Shown here: piece by piece, positions 11,920 through 19,760 of the stretch | Layout of the letters: each line of letters begins with the position of its first letter | How positions within the stretch are numbered: the first letter of the stretch is position 1 | From: an uncultured Pelagibacteraceae bacterium | GTDB taxonomy: Bacteria; Pseudomonadota; Alphaproteobacteria; Pelagibacterales; Pelagibacteraceae | Direction: 5' to 3' | DNA length: 64,000 bases | Assembly: GCA_902566775.1 (NCBI GenBank) | Contig: CACFKF010000004.1 | Location: 1 to 64,000 of the forward strand | Program-made: the position numbers and the translations under genes | Notes under the pieces: model-generated | What the model was told of the DNA's origin: nothing | Seen by the model: the letters and a program-made list of their open reading frames with translations, nothing else | Databases searched by the model: none

Positions 11920-11947
11920 TTTATATATTTTTATTGCATAAATGCAA
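11920..11947 (-). promoter_or_regulatory. candidate sigma70-type promoter of the tRNA-Tyr/tuf transcript
   Basis: On the minus strand a TTGCAT box (11942-11947) is separated by 16 bp from a TATAAA box (11920-11925), followed about 50 bp later by the 5' end of tRNA-Tyr. Spacing and sequence fit a housekeeping promoter. In such A+T-rich DNA this match alone is weak; its position upstream of the first gene of the run is the main support. Confidence 0.45.
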
Positions 11948-11949
11948 TA
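11932..11949. promoter_or_regulatory. 18-bp inverted repeat overlapping the candidate -35 box
   Basis: TATTGCAT, then AA, then ATGCAATA: 8-bp arms with a 2-bp centre. A 2-nt loop is too tight for a good RNA hairpin, so this looks like a protein-binding site on DNA. It overlaps the candidate -35 box of the tRNA-Tyr/tuf promoter and lies 51 bp upstream of rlmB on the other strand, so it could act on either. The regulator is unknown. Confidence 0.4.
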
Positions 11950-11999
11950 TGAGAATTAGAGGTAAAATACTAGAAAATATGTAAAAACAAGGAAAAATA

Positions 12000-12737
12000 A
12001 TGAATAATTCAACTTTTTTTATCATTGGTAAACATGCTGTAATAGAGGCTTTAAAAAACCCAAGTAGAAAAGTTTTAAGAGTTTTTTTAACTGAAGAATC
12101 TAAAAAAACGATACATAGAGAAAGTCAAAATAAAAATTTATTAAAAAATTTAAAAATCTTTTACAAAACAAAAAAAGAACTTGATAATTATTGCAAAAAT
12201 GATGGCATACAACATCAAGGATTTGTTGCGGAAATTGAGCAACTAGAAAAAATAGAATTAAAAAGTTTTATTAAAAAAAAAGATAATCTTACATTAGTTT
12301 GTCTAGATGAAGTTACAGATCCAAGAAACATAGGATCAATAATTAGAAGCGCAGCTTCATTTAATATTGATGGTATAATATTTAAAGATAGGCACTTTCC
12401 ATCTACAAGTAAGTTGATGTATAAATCTTCAAGTGGTTGCATTGAGCATCTTAACATATTTACAGTTTCAAATATAAATTCGACATTAAAATATTTAAGA
12501 GATAAAAATTTTTGGATATATGGATTTGATATTAATGGTCATAAAGATTTTACAAAAATAGAATGGAAAGGTAACGTGGTTCTTTTGTTTGGTTCAGAAG
12601 GATATGGAATAAAGCAACATACAAGAAAGTACGCTGATTTCTTAGTTAAAATAAAAATTAATGACAAAATTGAAAGTTTAAATGTGTCAAATAGTGCATC
12701 AATTGTTTTTCATTATATAAATCAACACAAAAAATAA
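12000..12737 (+). CDS. rlmB: 23S rRNA (guanosine 2'-O) methyltransferase, RlmB/TrmH family
   Basis: SpoU-family methyltransferase using a trefoil-knot SAM site. The protein of 245 residues has an N-terminal substrate-binding part starting FIIGKHAVIEAL, typical of RlmB. The family motifs follow: LDEVTDPRNIGSIIRSA, LLFGSEGYGI and a C-terminal knot segment with SLNVSNSASIVFHYI. RlmB methylates 23S rRNA in E. coli, so that target is inferred from family. An AAGGA-like ribosome site lies just upstream of the ATG. It is divergent from the tRNA-tuf block. Confidence 0.9.
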   Translation: MNNSTFFIIGKHAVIEALKNPSRKVLRVFLTEESKKTIHRESQNKNLLKNLKIFYKTKKELDNYCKNDGIQHQGFVAEIEQLEKIELKSFIKKKDNLTLVCLDEVTDPRNIGSIIRSAASFNIDGIIFKDRHFPSTSKLMYKSSSGCIEHLNIFTVSNINSTLKYLRDKNFWIYGFDINGHKDFTKIEWKGNVVLLFGSEGYGIKQHTRKYADFLVKIKINDKIESLNVSNSASIVFHYINQHKK

Positions 12738-12775
12738 CTTGATAATATTTAAATTCTCTTTAAAAAAACTTATAA

Positions 12776-12851
12776 GCCCCTATAGCTCAGCTGGTAGAGC
12801 AACTGATTTGTAATCAGTAGGTCCGCGGTTCGAGTCCGTGTGGGGGCACCA
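12776..12851 (+). tRNA. tRNA-Thr (anticodon TGT)
   Basis: A 76-nt plus-strand cloverleaf starts GCCCCTA and ends TGGGGGC plus ACCA. The D-arm GCTC...GAGC and T-arm CGCGGTTCGAGTCCGTG are present, and the anticodon loop TTTGTAA gives TGT, which reads ACA. The encoded CCA directly abuts the stop codon of the convergent nadK, with no spacer. Confidence 0.97.
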
Positions 12852-13628
12852 TTATTTCGGGTTTATTTCCTTTCTTAATTGCTCTATTTTGATTTTTTTT
12901 TGTAAACTGTTATTTCTATCGTAAAGCAATTTAAAATAAATTTTTTTATTAATTTTTATTTGAATATTTTTCGCATTTCTAACTTCCACATTATCAGCAA
13001 CAGCACTAATTGGTCTTTTTTTTACGTTTAAATTATTAATAATAATTTTTGACTTATCAGTTACTATTCTGCCTTTCCATCGCCTTGGTCTAAATGGGCT
13101 TATTGGAGAAATAGAAAGTTTTTTTGAATCTAAATTCAATATTGGCCCATGTACTGATAAATTATAAGCTGTACTTCCAGCTGGTGTGGAAACTAACACA
13201 CCATCAGAAATTAATTTTTTTATTATTTGTTTTGAACCAGATTTAATTGATATTGAAGCAGCTTGTTTACTTTGTCTTAATATTGAAATTTCGTTTATAG
13301 CTATTGATTTCTTTATTTTTTTGAATCTATTTTTTACTATCATTTCTAGCGGGTGTATAAAAATAGTTTTTGCTTTACTTAAATTTTTAACAGTTTTTTT
13401 TTCAAAAAACTTATTCATTAAAAAACCGTAATCACCAGAATTTATTCCATAAAAAGGTTTTTTATATTTATAATATTTTTTAAGTGTTTGAAGCATAAAT
13501 CCATCTCCACCAATAACAACTATAAAGTTTGATTTAGAAACAGGAAAAAAATTAATTTTTTTTTTTAAAATTAATTTTATTCTTAAAGATTTTTTATTCT
13601 TATCAGAAATAAGAGATGGTATAATCAT
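12852..13628 (-). CDS. nadK: NAD kinase
   Basis: Phosphorylates NAD to NADP using ATP or polyphosphate. At 258 residues it is typical of the alphaproteobacterial form. The nucleotide motif GGDGFMLQT begins at residue 40, followed by GINSGDYGFLMN, and the NAD-binding motif TPAGSTAYNLS is present. The C-terminal beta-sandwich continues normally. It lies between tRNA-Thr (convergent, no gap) and tRNA-Leu, 8 bp from the latter, and is probably co-transcribed with tRNA-Leu. Confidence 0.95.
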   Translation of the reverse strand: MIIPSLISDKNKKSLRIKLILKKKINFFPVSKSNFIVVIGGDGFMLQTLKKYYKYKKPFYGINSGDYGFLMNKFFEKKTVKNLSKAKTIFIHPLEMIVKNRFKKIKKSIAINEISILRQSKQAASISIKSGSKQIIKKLISDGVLVSTPAGSTAYNLSVHGPILNLDSKKLSISPISPFRPRRWKGRIVTDKSKIIINNLNVKKRPISAVADNVEVRNAKNIQIKINKKIYFKLLYDRNNSLQKKIKIEQLRKEINPK

Positions 13629-13636
13629 ACTTTTTA

Positions 13637-13722
13637 TGGTGCCCTCGGCCAGACTCGAACTGGCACTCCCTAATGGGCAAGGATTTTAAGTCCTTTGTGT
13701 CTACCAATTTCACCACGAGGGC
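13637..13722 (-). tRNA. tRNA-Leu (anticodon TAA)
   Basis: An 86-nt class II tRNA on the minus strand, with acceptor GCCCTCG pairing with CGAGGGC, ending ACCA. The anticodon loop is CTTAAAA, giving TAA, which reads TTA, the most used leucine codon here. The long variable arm (TGCCCATTAGGGAG) is typical of tRNA-Leu. It lies between the radical SAM gene and nadK. Confidence 0.97.
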
Positions 13723-13793
13723 ATTCCTTTGTTTACTTGTATTTATGCTAATATTTATAATTGAACAAGGCTAATAAGTAAAATTTATTAAAT

Positions 13794-15464
13794 TTAATGT
13801 GAATGTGTTTGTAGTAAAATATCTGAATTTACTTTTGGTTGTGATTTAGTTCTTTTGTTTTTTTCTCGAATTTTTTTATTTTTTAAATAAATTTGATAAC
13901 TATCTAAACTTTTTGAATGTGAAGTAGTTTCTTTATTTTGATCAGTAAACCTTTTTCCATCTGAATCTTTACTCATAGAGTTTTCCCAATTAACTAATTT
14001 TTTAGCATCTGTTCGTTTTCTAAAAGAATCTTTAACCGCAAGTGCTCCACTAGATTTACCACCAGCGTGACGGAAACCTCTAAAAGAATCATCTCTATTA
14101 TCATAAAGATGATCGATCATACCTAGCGTCATCTTTTTTTGGTTATCATAATAGTTTTTCATTAAAATCTTGTTTGCGTCTTTTAAAGAATTATAAAATT
14201 CATCTTCAGATAATTCGGTAAAATTACAGCAAAGTAAATCAGAATTAAGATGTTTGTTTTCATAAAAATCTTCAGCAGGATTATTTTTATCTAATAAACC
14301 TAATTCTATTGCATCGTAATAAAGTGGAGAACCTGGATATGGTGTAACTGGTCTAATTGTTCTTCTTTCTGAAAAGTCATCATACTTTAATATAAAATCA
14401 ACACATTCTTTAAGAGTTTCTTTATTGTCACCTTTATTTCCAAAAATAAAGTTAAGAGCAGGACTAATACCTACTTCTAGAGTTTGTTCTACTCCAGATA
14501 CAATCATTTCCGGACGAAGACCTTTTTTCATATTATTTAAAACTTTTTGATTCATCGATTCTATTCCATAAGTGATAAAAACACATCCTGCATCCTTCAT
14601 GAGTTGAAGCAATTCTTTACTACAATAATTTAGTCTTCCACAACACTCCCAAGTAACTGGTAAATTTCTTCTTAAAAATTCTTCGCATACGGCTTCTGTA
14701 TGTTCTATTGATGCCATAAGTAAATCATCCATAAATGCTATTCTCGTTATTCCATAATCTTTATGAAGTTTTTCTACTTCGTCCAATAATTCTTTTGGGT
14801 CTCTTTTTCTGTAACCAGTATCCATACGATAACAAAAAGTACATTTAAACGTACAGCCTCTTGCAGACATCATAGGAAAACAAAAATCTGTTAAGGAACA
14901 TTTAGGAAGTCTCATTAGCTTGTAAATATCCATTGGAAACAATTCGTAAGGTGCCCAAGGAAGTGAATCTAAATTTTCTATTAAAGGAGCTCTTGGTGTT
15001 TGTTGTAGTTTTCCATTTTCTAACCATGCAATGCCTGGAACATCTCGCAAAGCAGTTTTATTTCCAATTGCATCCATTAATTTTTTAACTGTAATTTCTC
15101 CTTCACCCATACAAACTATATCGCATCCAGATTTTTTTAAAAAAAATTCTGGTTCTGGCGACGGTCCATATCCACCCATAATATAAATTGGCCTTTGTTT
15201 AGATCTATTTATAGCTTTTGATAGACCTTTCATTTTTTGATATTGATAATACCCAGCTATTAAGCTCATGACAACAACATCAAATTTATTTTTGTCTAAA
15301 TAGTCTGTTAAATATTCATCGGGCCAATGATGTATATCTTGATGCCAAATGGAAATATCGTGACCCTCTTTTTTTAGTATAGCTGACAGTGCCCCTACTC
15401 CCATAGGAAAAATATTGTCATATGAACCATTGTCATAAACGACGAAAAGTACTCTTAAAGCCAT
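13794..15464 (-). CDS. radical SAM protein with B12-binding-like N-terminal domain
   Basis: The track starts this ORF at a TTG (15476). The ATG at 15464 (MALRVLFVVYDNG) is the more likely start and gives 556 residues. Residues 1-130 look like a cobalamin-binding Rossmann domain (MGVGALSAILKKEGHDISIW, VVVMSLIAGYYQYQ, MGGYGPSPEPEF), without the classic DxHxxG motif. The radical SAM CxxxCxxC is at C204, C208 and C211 (RGCTFKCTFC). The C-terminal 100 residues are basic and of low complexity. Substrate unknown: the family covers methyltransferases, cyclases and others. It is divergent from a second, different protein of the same architecture. Confidence 0.85.
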   Translation of the reverse strand: MALRVLFVVYDNGSYDNIFPMGVGALSAILKKEGHDISIWHQDIHHWPDEYLTDYLDKNKFDVVVMSLIAGYYQYQKMKGLSKAINRSKQRPIYIMGGYGPSPEPEFFLKKSGCDIVCMGEGEITVKKLMDAIGNKTALRDVPGIAWLENGKLQQTPRAPLIENLDSLPWAPYELFPMDIYKLMRLPKCSLTDFCFPMMSARGCTFKCTFCYRMDTGYRKRDPKELLDEVEKLHKDYGITRIAFMDDLLMASIEHTEAVCEEFLRRNLPVTWECCGRLNYCSKELLQLMKDAGCVFITYGIESMNQKVLNNMKKGLRPEMIVSGVEQTLEVGISPALNFIFGNKGDNKETLKECVDFILKYDDFSERRTIRPVTPYPGSPLYYDAIELGLLDKNNPAEDFYENKHLNSDLLCCNFTELSEDEFYNSLKDANKILMKNYYDNQKKMTLGMIDHLYDNRDDSFRGFRHAGGKSSGALAVKDSFRKRTDAKKLVNWENSMSKDSDGKRFTDQNKETTSHSKSLDSYQIYLKNKKIREKNKRTKSQPKVNSDILLQTHSH

Positions 15465-15508
15465 AATTTCGTACAATATCTATTCATTTAAATATGACAA
15501 GAATAAAC

Positions 15509-15536
15509 TTGATTATCAAATATCAAAAAATATAGT
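15509..15536 (+). promoter_or_regulatory. candidate promoter for the plus-strand radical SAM gene
   Basis: TTGATT, a 16-bp spacer and TATAGT lie 26 bp upstream of the ATG at 15562, inside the 97-bp divergent gap. Sequence and spacing fit a housekeeping promoter, but A+T-rich DNA gives such matches easily. No inverted repeat is obvious in the gap. Confidence 0.35.
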
Positions 15537-15561
15537 AAAATCTTTCAAAATTGAAAAGAAA

Positions 15562-17583
15562 ATGAAAAAAATAAAGATATCATTGTGTGATCTGGCAAAT
15601 GATTTGAATGGAATTGATAACAAATCAATACCTATAGGTGTCGGATATATAAGTGCCTATTGCAAAAAAATTCATGGAGATTCTGTTAAAATTAAAGTTT
15701 TTCGCACATTTAAACAATTTTGGGATGACACTATAAAAGAGGTTCCTGATATTGTAGGTTTTGGAAGTTATGATTGGAATTACAATTTAACTTTGGCCAC
15801 AATAAAAAAAGTAAAAGAAATTAATGAAAATTGTTTAATAGTTTACGGTGGTGCAAATGCTGGCATAGAGTTTGATGATAATAAAGTTTTTTTATCGCAA
15901 CAAAAAAATATTGATTATGTAGTTTATGGTGATGGTGAAAAACCTTTTAGTAACATAGTTCAAAATTATAAAATACTAAATTTAAGTAAAAACTGGAGAC
16001 AAAAATTAAAATCAATGCCTATTGATGGAGGTAGAACTTTGCTAAATAATCAACTTGTTCATGGTAAACCTATAGATCCAGTTATGGATTTAATGGAAGT
16101 TCCTTCTCCATATTTAACGGGTGTTTTTGATGAATTGCTCCAAAATGCAATGCTAACTCCAATCATTCAAAATATAAGAGGTTGTCCGTACAAATGTAGA
16201 TTTTGTGTATCTGGAACACAATTAGGAAAGATTAGACATTTTAGTTTAGAAAGGGTCAAGGAAGAAATAACTTTTTTAAGACTAAATGCAAAAAATGGTT
16301 TTCTAAGATTTTCTGACGATAACTTTGGAATTGTTAAACATGATTTAGAAGTTGCAAAGTACTTAAGAGAATGTTTCGATAAATATAAATACCCATCTTC
16401 TCTAGCTGTATATTCGGCTAAGAAACAAAATGATAGAACAAGAGAAGTTGGAAAAATTTTAAAACCTTTAATGACTTACTGTATTTCTTTTCAAACAACC
16501 ACTAAAGAAGTGTTAAAAGAAACTGAGCGAATTTCAGCCACTCATAAAGAAGCTTTGGATTCTTTAAAATTTGCTAGAGATAATGGTTTGTCTACAGCTA
16601 CTGAATTAATATTTGGTTTGCCTGGCGAGACATTAGATTCTTGGAGAGAAGTGATTAATAATACAATAAAATATGGTTTTGATTCTGTAAGCATGAATCC
16701 ATTATGGCTGCTAAAAGGTTCATATTTGAATCAAGATTCTTGTAGAAAAGACAATCAATACATTGGAAAATTTATGCTAGCAGAAAATGCTGTCACTCAA
16801 TACGGTGATTTTATATCAGTTGAAAGAGATGAAATAGCTGTTCAGTCAAAGAATTATACTTTTGAAGAATGGAAAACTTTTTTAAAATACCAGATCAACA
16901 TTTTAATGACAATTTGCTATGGGTATGGAAAAGATCTTTTGTATTATGCAAATACTATTAATGTTAAACCAGTTCAACTGTTTGATCATTTAATAAATAA
17001 CCCAAAGAAATATCCTGTATTTAATGAAGTAGTTGAAGGTTATGTAAAAACTTATACAGATAATATGTATGACACAGAACAGGAATTATACGATTTTATT
17101 AAAAAGAACCTTGAAAAATTTAAAAAAGATAAAGAGTCTTTGATTAGGTTAGGACATAAAAGAAGTCATGCCACATATTTAGTAAAGTATATTTATAAGG
17201 ACCCAAAAAAGAAATATTTAAGAGAAATAGGTGATGCAATTTGTGAAATAAGTTCTAACAAAGAAACGCAAGAAAAAACAAATTTCATACTTGATTTATC
17301 AATTAAATCAATAATTGATCCATTCCAAGATTTATTCACTCCTGATGTCGAATTTGAAACCAAATACGATTTAAACAGTTGGATGCATCAAGGTTATTCA
17401 AAAGGATTAGATTATTATAAATTGGATAAACCTAAAAAAATACTTTTAAAATGTAGAAATTCACACACAGTAAGTGCAACGATCAAAAAAGATAAGGATC
17501 AAAAAAGGACGGACTGTTTTAATTTCTTAAGATATATGAACTCAGGTTTGATGACTAGATCTATTGAAACAGGTGCTAGTTAA
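15562..17583 (+). CDS. large radical SAM protein with B12-binding-like domain
   Basis: Protein of 673 residues. Residues 1-140 resemble a cobalamin-binding domain (SIPIGVGYISAYCKK, VPDIVGFGSYDWNYN, VYGGANAG, VVYGDGEKPFSN). The radical SAM cluster cysteines are C208, C212 and C215 (RGCPYKCRFC), with a following TIM-barrel that includes LIFGLPGETLDSWREV. A further stretch of about 250 residues after the barrel has no domain I recognise. The ATG is preceded by a weak A-rich ribosome site. The gene converges on serA with only 4 bp between stops. The reaction is unknown. The divergent partner suggests a shared pathway. Confidence 0.85.
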   Translation: MKKIKISLCDLANDLNGIDNKSIPIGVGYISAYCKKIHGDSVKIKVFRTFKQFWDDTIKEVPDIVGFGSYDWNYNLTLATIKKVKEINENCLIVYGGANAGIEFDDNKVFLSQQKNIDYVVYGDGEKPFSNIVQNYKILNLSKNWRQKLKSMPIDGGRTLLNNQLVHGKPIDPVMDLMEVPSPYLTGVFDELLQNAMLTPIIQNIRGCPYKCRFCVSGTQLGKIRHFSLERVKEEITFLRLNAKNGFLRFSDDNFGIVKHDLEVAKYLRECFDKYKYPSSLAVYSAKKQNDRTREVGKILKPLMTYCISFQTTTKEVLKETERISATHKEALDSLKFARDNGLSTATELIFGLPGETLDSWREVINNTIKYGFDSVSMNPLWLLKGSYLNQDSCRKDNQYIGKFMLAENAVTQYGDFISVERDEIAVQSKNYTFEEWKTFLKYQINILMTICYGYGKDLLYYANTINVKPVQLFDHLINNPKKYPVFNEVVEGYVKTYTDNMYDTEQELYDFIKKNLEKFKKDKESLIRLGHKRSHATYLVKYIYKDPKKKYLREIGDAICEISSNKETQEKTNFILDLSIKSIIDPFQDLFTPDVEFETKYDLNSWMHQGYSKGLDYYKLDKPKKILLKCRNSHTVSATIKKDKDQKRTDCFNFLRYMNSGLMTRSIETGAS

Positions 17584-17587
17584 AAAT

Positions 17588-18523
17588 TTATACTGTATTT
17601 TTTTTAACACCATTTAATAAAAAATCCGATATTTGATTGGCTACCATTTCAGCTACTACAATTGAAGCCTCTGATGTTGAGGCTGCTATATGAGGAGTTA
17701 AAACTACTTTTGGATTATTAAATAAAATATTATCTTTAGCTGGTTCCTTTGAAAATACATCTACAGCCGCACCTGCAATTAAATTTTCATTAAGAGCTTC
17801 ACTTAAGTCTTTTTCATCAACAATGTTTCCTCTTGCTGCATTAATTATGTAAGTTGTGGGTTTTATTTTTTTATAATGTTCTTTAGTAATTAGAGGTTTG
17901 CCGTCTTTTGGTGCTTTACAATGGAAACTAATAATATCACTTTTGGAAATAAGTTCGTCAAAACTAACATTTTTGACATGTGGATAATCTTTTTTTCTAG
18001 ATTCTAATGATTTAGAGTTAACTAATATTTCCATATCAAAACCTTTAACCAAATAACTTAACCTAACACCAACATTCCCAAAACCTATTATACCAAGTGT
18101 CTTTTTAGATAACTCATTACCTTTAATATTTTTTTTTTCCCAATGACCTTGATGGGTAGTTTCGTTTGCAAAAGGTATTTTTCTTAGCACCGACATAATT
18201 AAAGCAAAAGCGTGTTCTGCAGTTGCATTTGCATTACCACCTGGGGTATTCATGACAATCATATTATTTTCTTTTGCAAAAGGTACATCTATATTATCAA
18301 CTCCAGCACCTGCTCTTCCTATAACTTTTAAATTTTTTGCTGCTGAGATGATATTTTTTGTTACCTTTGTTGCCGATCTAACGACCATTCCGTCATATTC
18401 TGGGATAATTTTTATGATTTCATCTTCTGAAAGACCAGTTTTTACATCAACAGAAATATTATTTTTTTCAAATATTTGTTGAGCAACTTTGCTCATTGAA
18501 TCTGAAATTAAAACTTTAGGCAT
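17588..18523 (-). CDS. serA: D-3-phosphoglycerate dehydrogenase, short form without regulatory domains
   Basis: First step of serine synthesis: 3-phosphoglycerate to 3-phosphohydroxypyruvate with NAD. The NAD motif GFGNVG is at 147-152 and the catalytic residues R231 (NAARG), E260 and H278 (LTPHIA) are present. The protein ends at 311 residues, just after the catalytic domains. The intervening and ACT domains of the usual alphaproteobacterial form (about 525 residues) are absent, so serine feedback through ACT is not expected. The start overlaps the serC stop by 8 bp, which supports the assignment over a generic 2-hydroxyacid dehydrogenase. Confidence 0.85.
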   Translation of the reverse strand: MPKVLISDSMSKVAQQIFEKNNISVDVKTGLSEDEIIKIIPEYDGMVVRSATKVTKNIISAAKNLKVIGRAGAGVDNIDVPFAKENNMIVMNTPGGNANATAEHAFALIMSVLRKIPFANETTHQGHWEKKNIKGNELSKKTLGIIGFGNVGVRLSYLVKGFDMEILVNSKSLESRKKDYPHVKNVSFDELISKSDIISFHCKAPKDGKPLITKEHYKKIKPTTYIINAARGNIVDEKDLSEALNENLIAGAAVDVFSKEPAKDNILFNNPKVVLTPHIAASTSEASIVVAEMVANQISDFLLNGVKKNTV

Positions 18524-19670
18524 TATTCTTTACAGAATTATATGCCCAGTCTATCCAAGGTAACAGTGCTTTCATGTCATTGTTCTGCACAGTTGAGCCG
18601 CCCCATATTCTTATACTAGGAGGTGCTTTGGGGTAACCATTAATATCGTTAGCTACACCTTCTTTTTCTAAAAGTGAAAATAATTTTTTTAACACTTCTC
18701 TTTGCTCTTCTTCAATATGTTTTGTGAACCACTCATCTTTAATTAATACAGTAATACTTGTTGAAGATCTTATATTTTTATCTTCACACATAAACTTAAA
18801 ACAATCGCTTTTTTCAATCCAATCCTCTACAATTTTTAAGTTTTGATTTGAAATTTTTACTAATTCTTTAGTGCCACCTATAGACTTAACCCAATTTAAA
18901 GCATCTAATCCATCCTCAACACAAATCATTGAAGGAGTATTTATTGTGCCACCTTCAAATATACCTTTAATTAATTTTTTCTTACTAGCCAGTCTAAACA
19001 ATTTTGGAATTGGCCAAGAAGGAACATGGGTTTCCAGTCTTTGAACTGCACGAGGAGACAATGCTATCATTCCATGAGCAGCTTCAGCTCCTAAAACTTT
19101 TTGCCATGACCATGTAATTACATCAAGTTTACTATAATCAATATCCATTGCAAAAATACCTGATGTTGCGTCACAAATTGTTAAACCTTCTCTATCTTCT
19201 GGTATCCAATCACCATTTGGAATTCTAACTCCTGCAGTTGTACCATTCCAAGTAAAGACTACATCGTTTTTAAAGTTCACCTTAGATAAATCAGGAAGAA
19301 TTCCATAATCAGTTACATAGCTATTTACATCTTTTATTTTTAGTTGATCAAGTATGTCAATTACCCAATCTTTTCCGAAGTTCTCCCAAGCCAAAACATC
19401 TACACCTTTGCATCCTAAAAGAGACCACAATGCAGCTTCTAGAGCACCTGTGTTTGATCCTGTCATTATGCCCACGTGATATCCTTCAGACAATTGAAGA
19501 ATTTCTTTAGATTTAATTATTACCTCGTTAAGTTTTTCTTTACACACTTTATGTCTGTGAGATCTTCCTATTGGTGTACTTTTTAATACATCAATGTTCC
19601 AACCAGGTCGTTTTGAACATGGCCCGCTAGAAAAATTAGGATTCTTTGGTTTAATACTTGGTTTTTCCAT
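18516..19670 (-). CDS. serC: phosphoserine aminotransferase
   Basis: Second step of serine synthesis, a PLP-dependent transfer from glutamate to 3-phosphohydroxypyruvate. At 384 residues, the sequence (PNFSSGPCSKRPGW, WNGTTAGVRIP, DATSGIFAMD) matches the subfamily found in Alphaproteobacteria rather than the E. coli type. The PLP lysine is K191 in WSWQKVLGAEAAHG. serA follows with an 8-bp overlap, and the DUF1015 gene lies upstream on the same strand, 90 bp away across an A+T-rich gap. No serB is seen in the window. Confidence 0.95.
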   Translation of the reverse strand: MEKPSIKPKNPNFSSGPCSKRPGWNIDVLKSTPIGRSHRHKVCKEKLNEVIIKSKEILQLSEGYHVGIMTGSNTGALEAALWSLLGCKGVDVLAWENFGKDWVIDILDQLKIKDVNSYVTDYGILPDLSKVNFKNDVVFTWNGTTAGVRIPNGDWIPEDREGLTICDATSGIFAMDIDYSKLDVITWSWQKVLGAEAAHGMIALSPRAVQRLETHVPSWPIPKLFRLASKKKLIKGIFEGGTINTPSMICVEDGLDALNWVKSIGGTKELVKISNQNLKIVEDWIEKSDCFKFMCEDKNIRSSTSITVLIKDEWFTKHIEEEQREVLKKLFSLLEKEGVANDINGYPKAPPSIRIWGGSTVQNNDMKALLPWIDWAYNSVKNNA

Positions 19671-19760
19671 AAATATAATTTTCAGATATATTTCTTTTTG
19701 AAAAAACTTATCACTATTTTTTTTATATATATATTTTAGATCTAAAAAAGAATAATTTTC

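Noticed and set aside
15465-15476. TTG start of the minus-strand radical SAM ORF
   Set aside because: An ATG four codons later (15464) directly precedes the conserved LRVLFVVYDNG segment and needs no unusual start.
19720-19740. TATATATATA run
   Set aside because: Simple A+T-rich low complexity in an intergenic gap; no sign of a repeat family or function.
19671-19760. Possible riboswitch or serC-motif RNA upstream of serC
   Set aside because: The gap is a run of A and T with little stem potential; I find no conserved-looking paired element.
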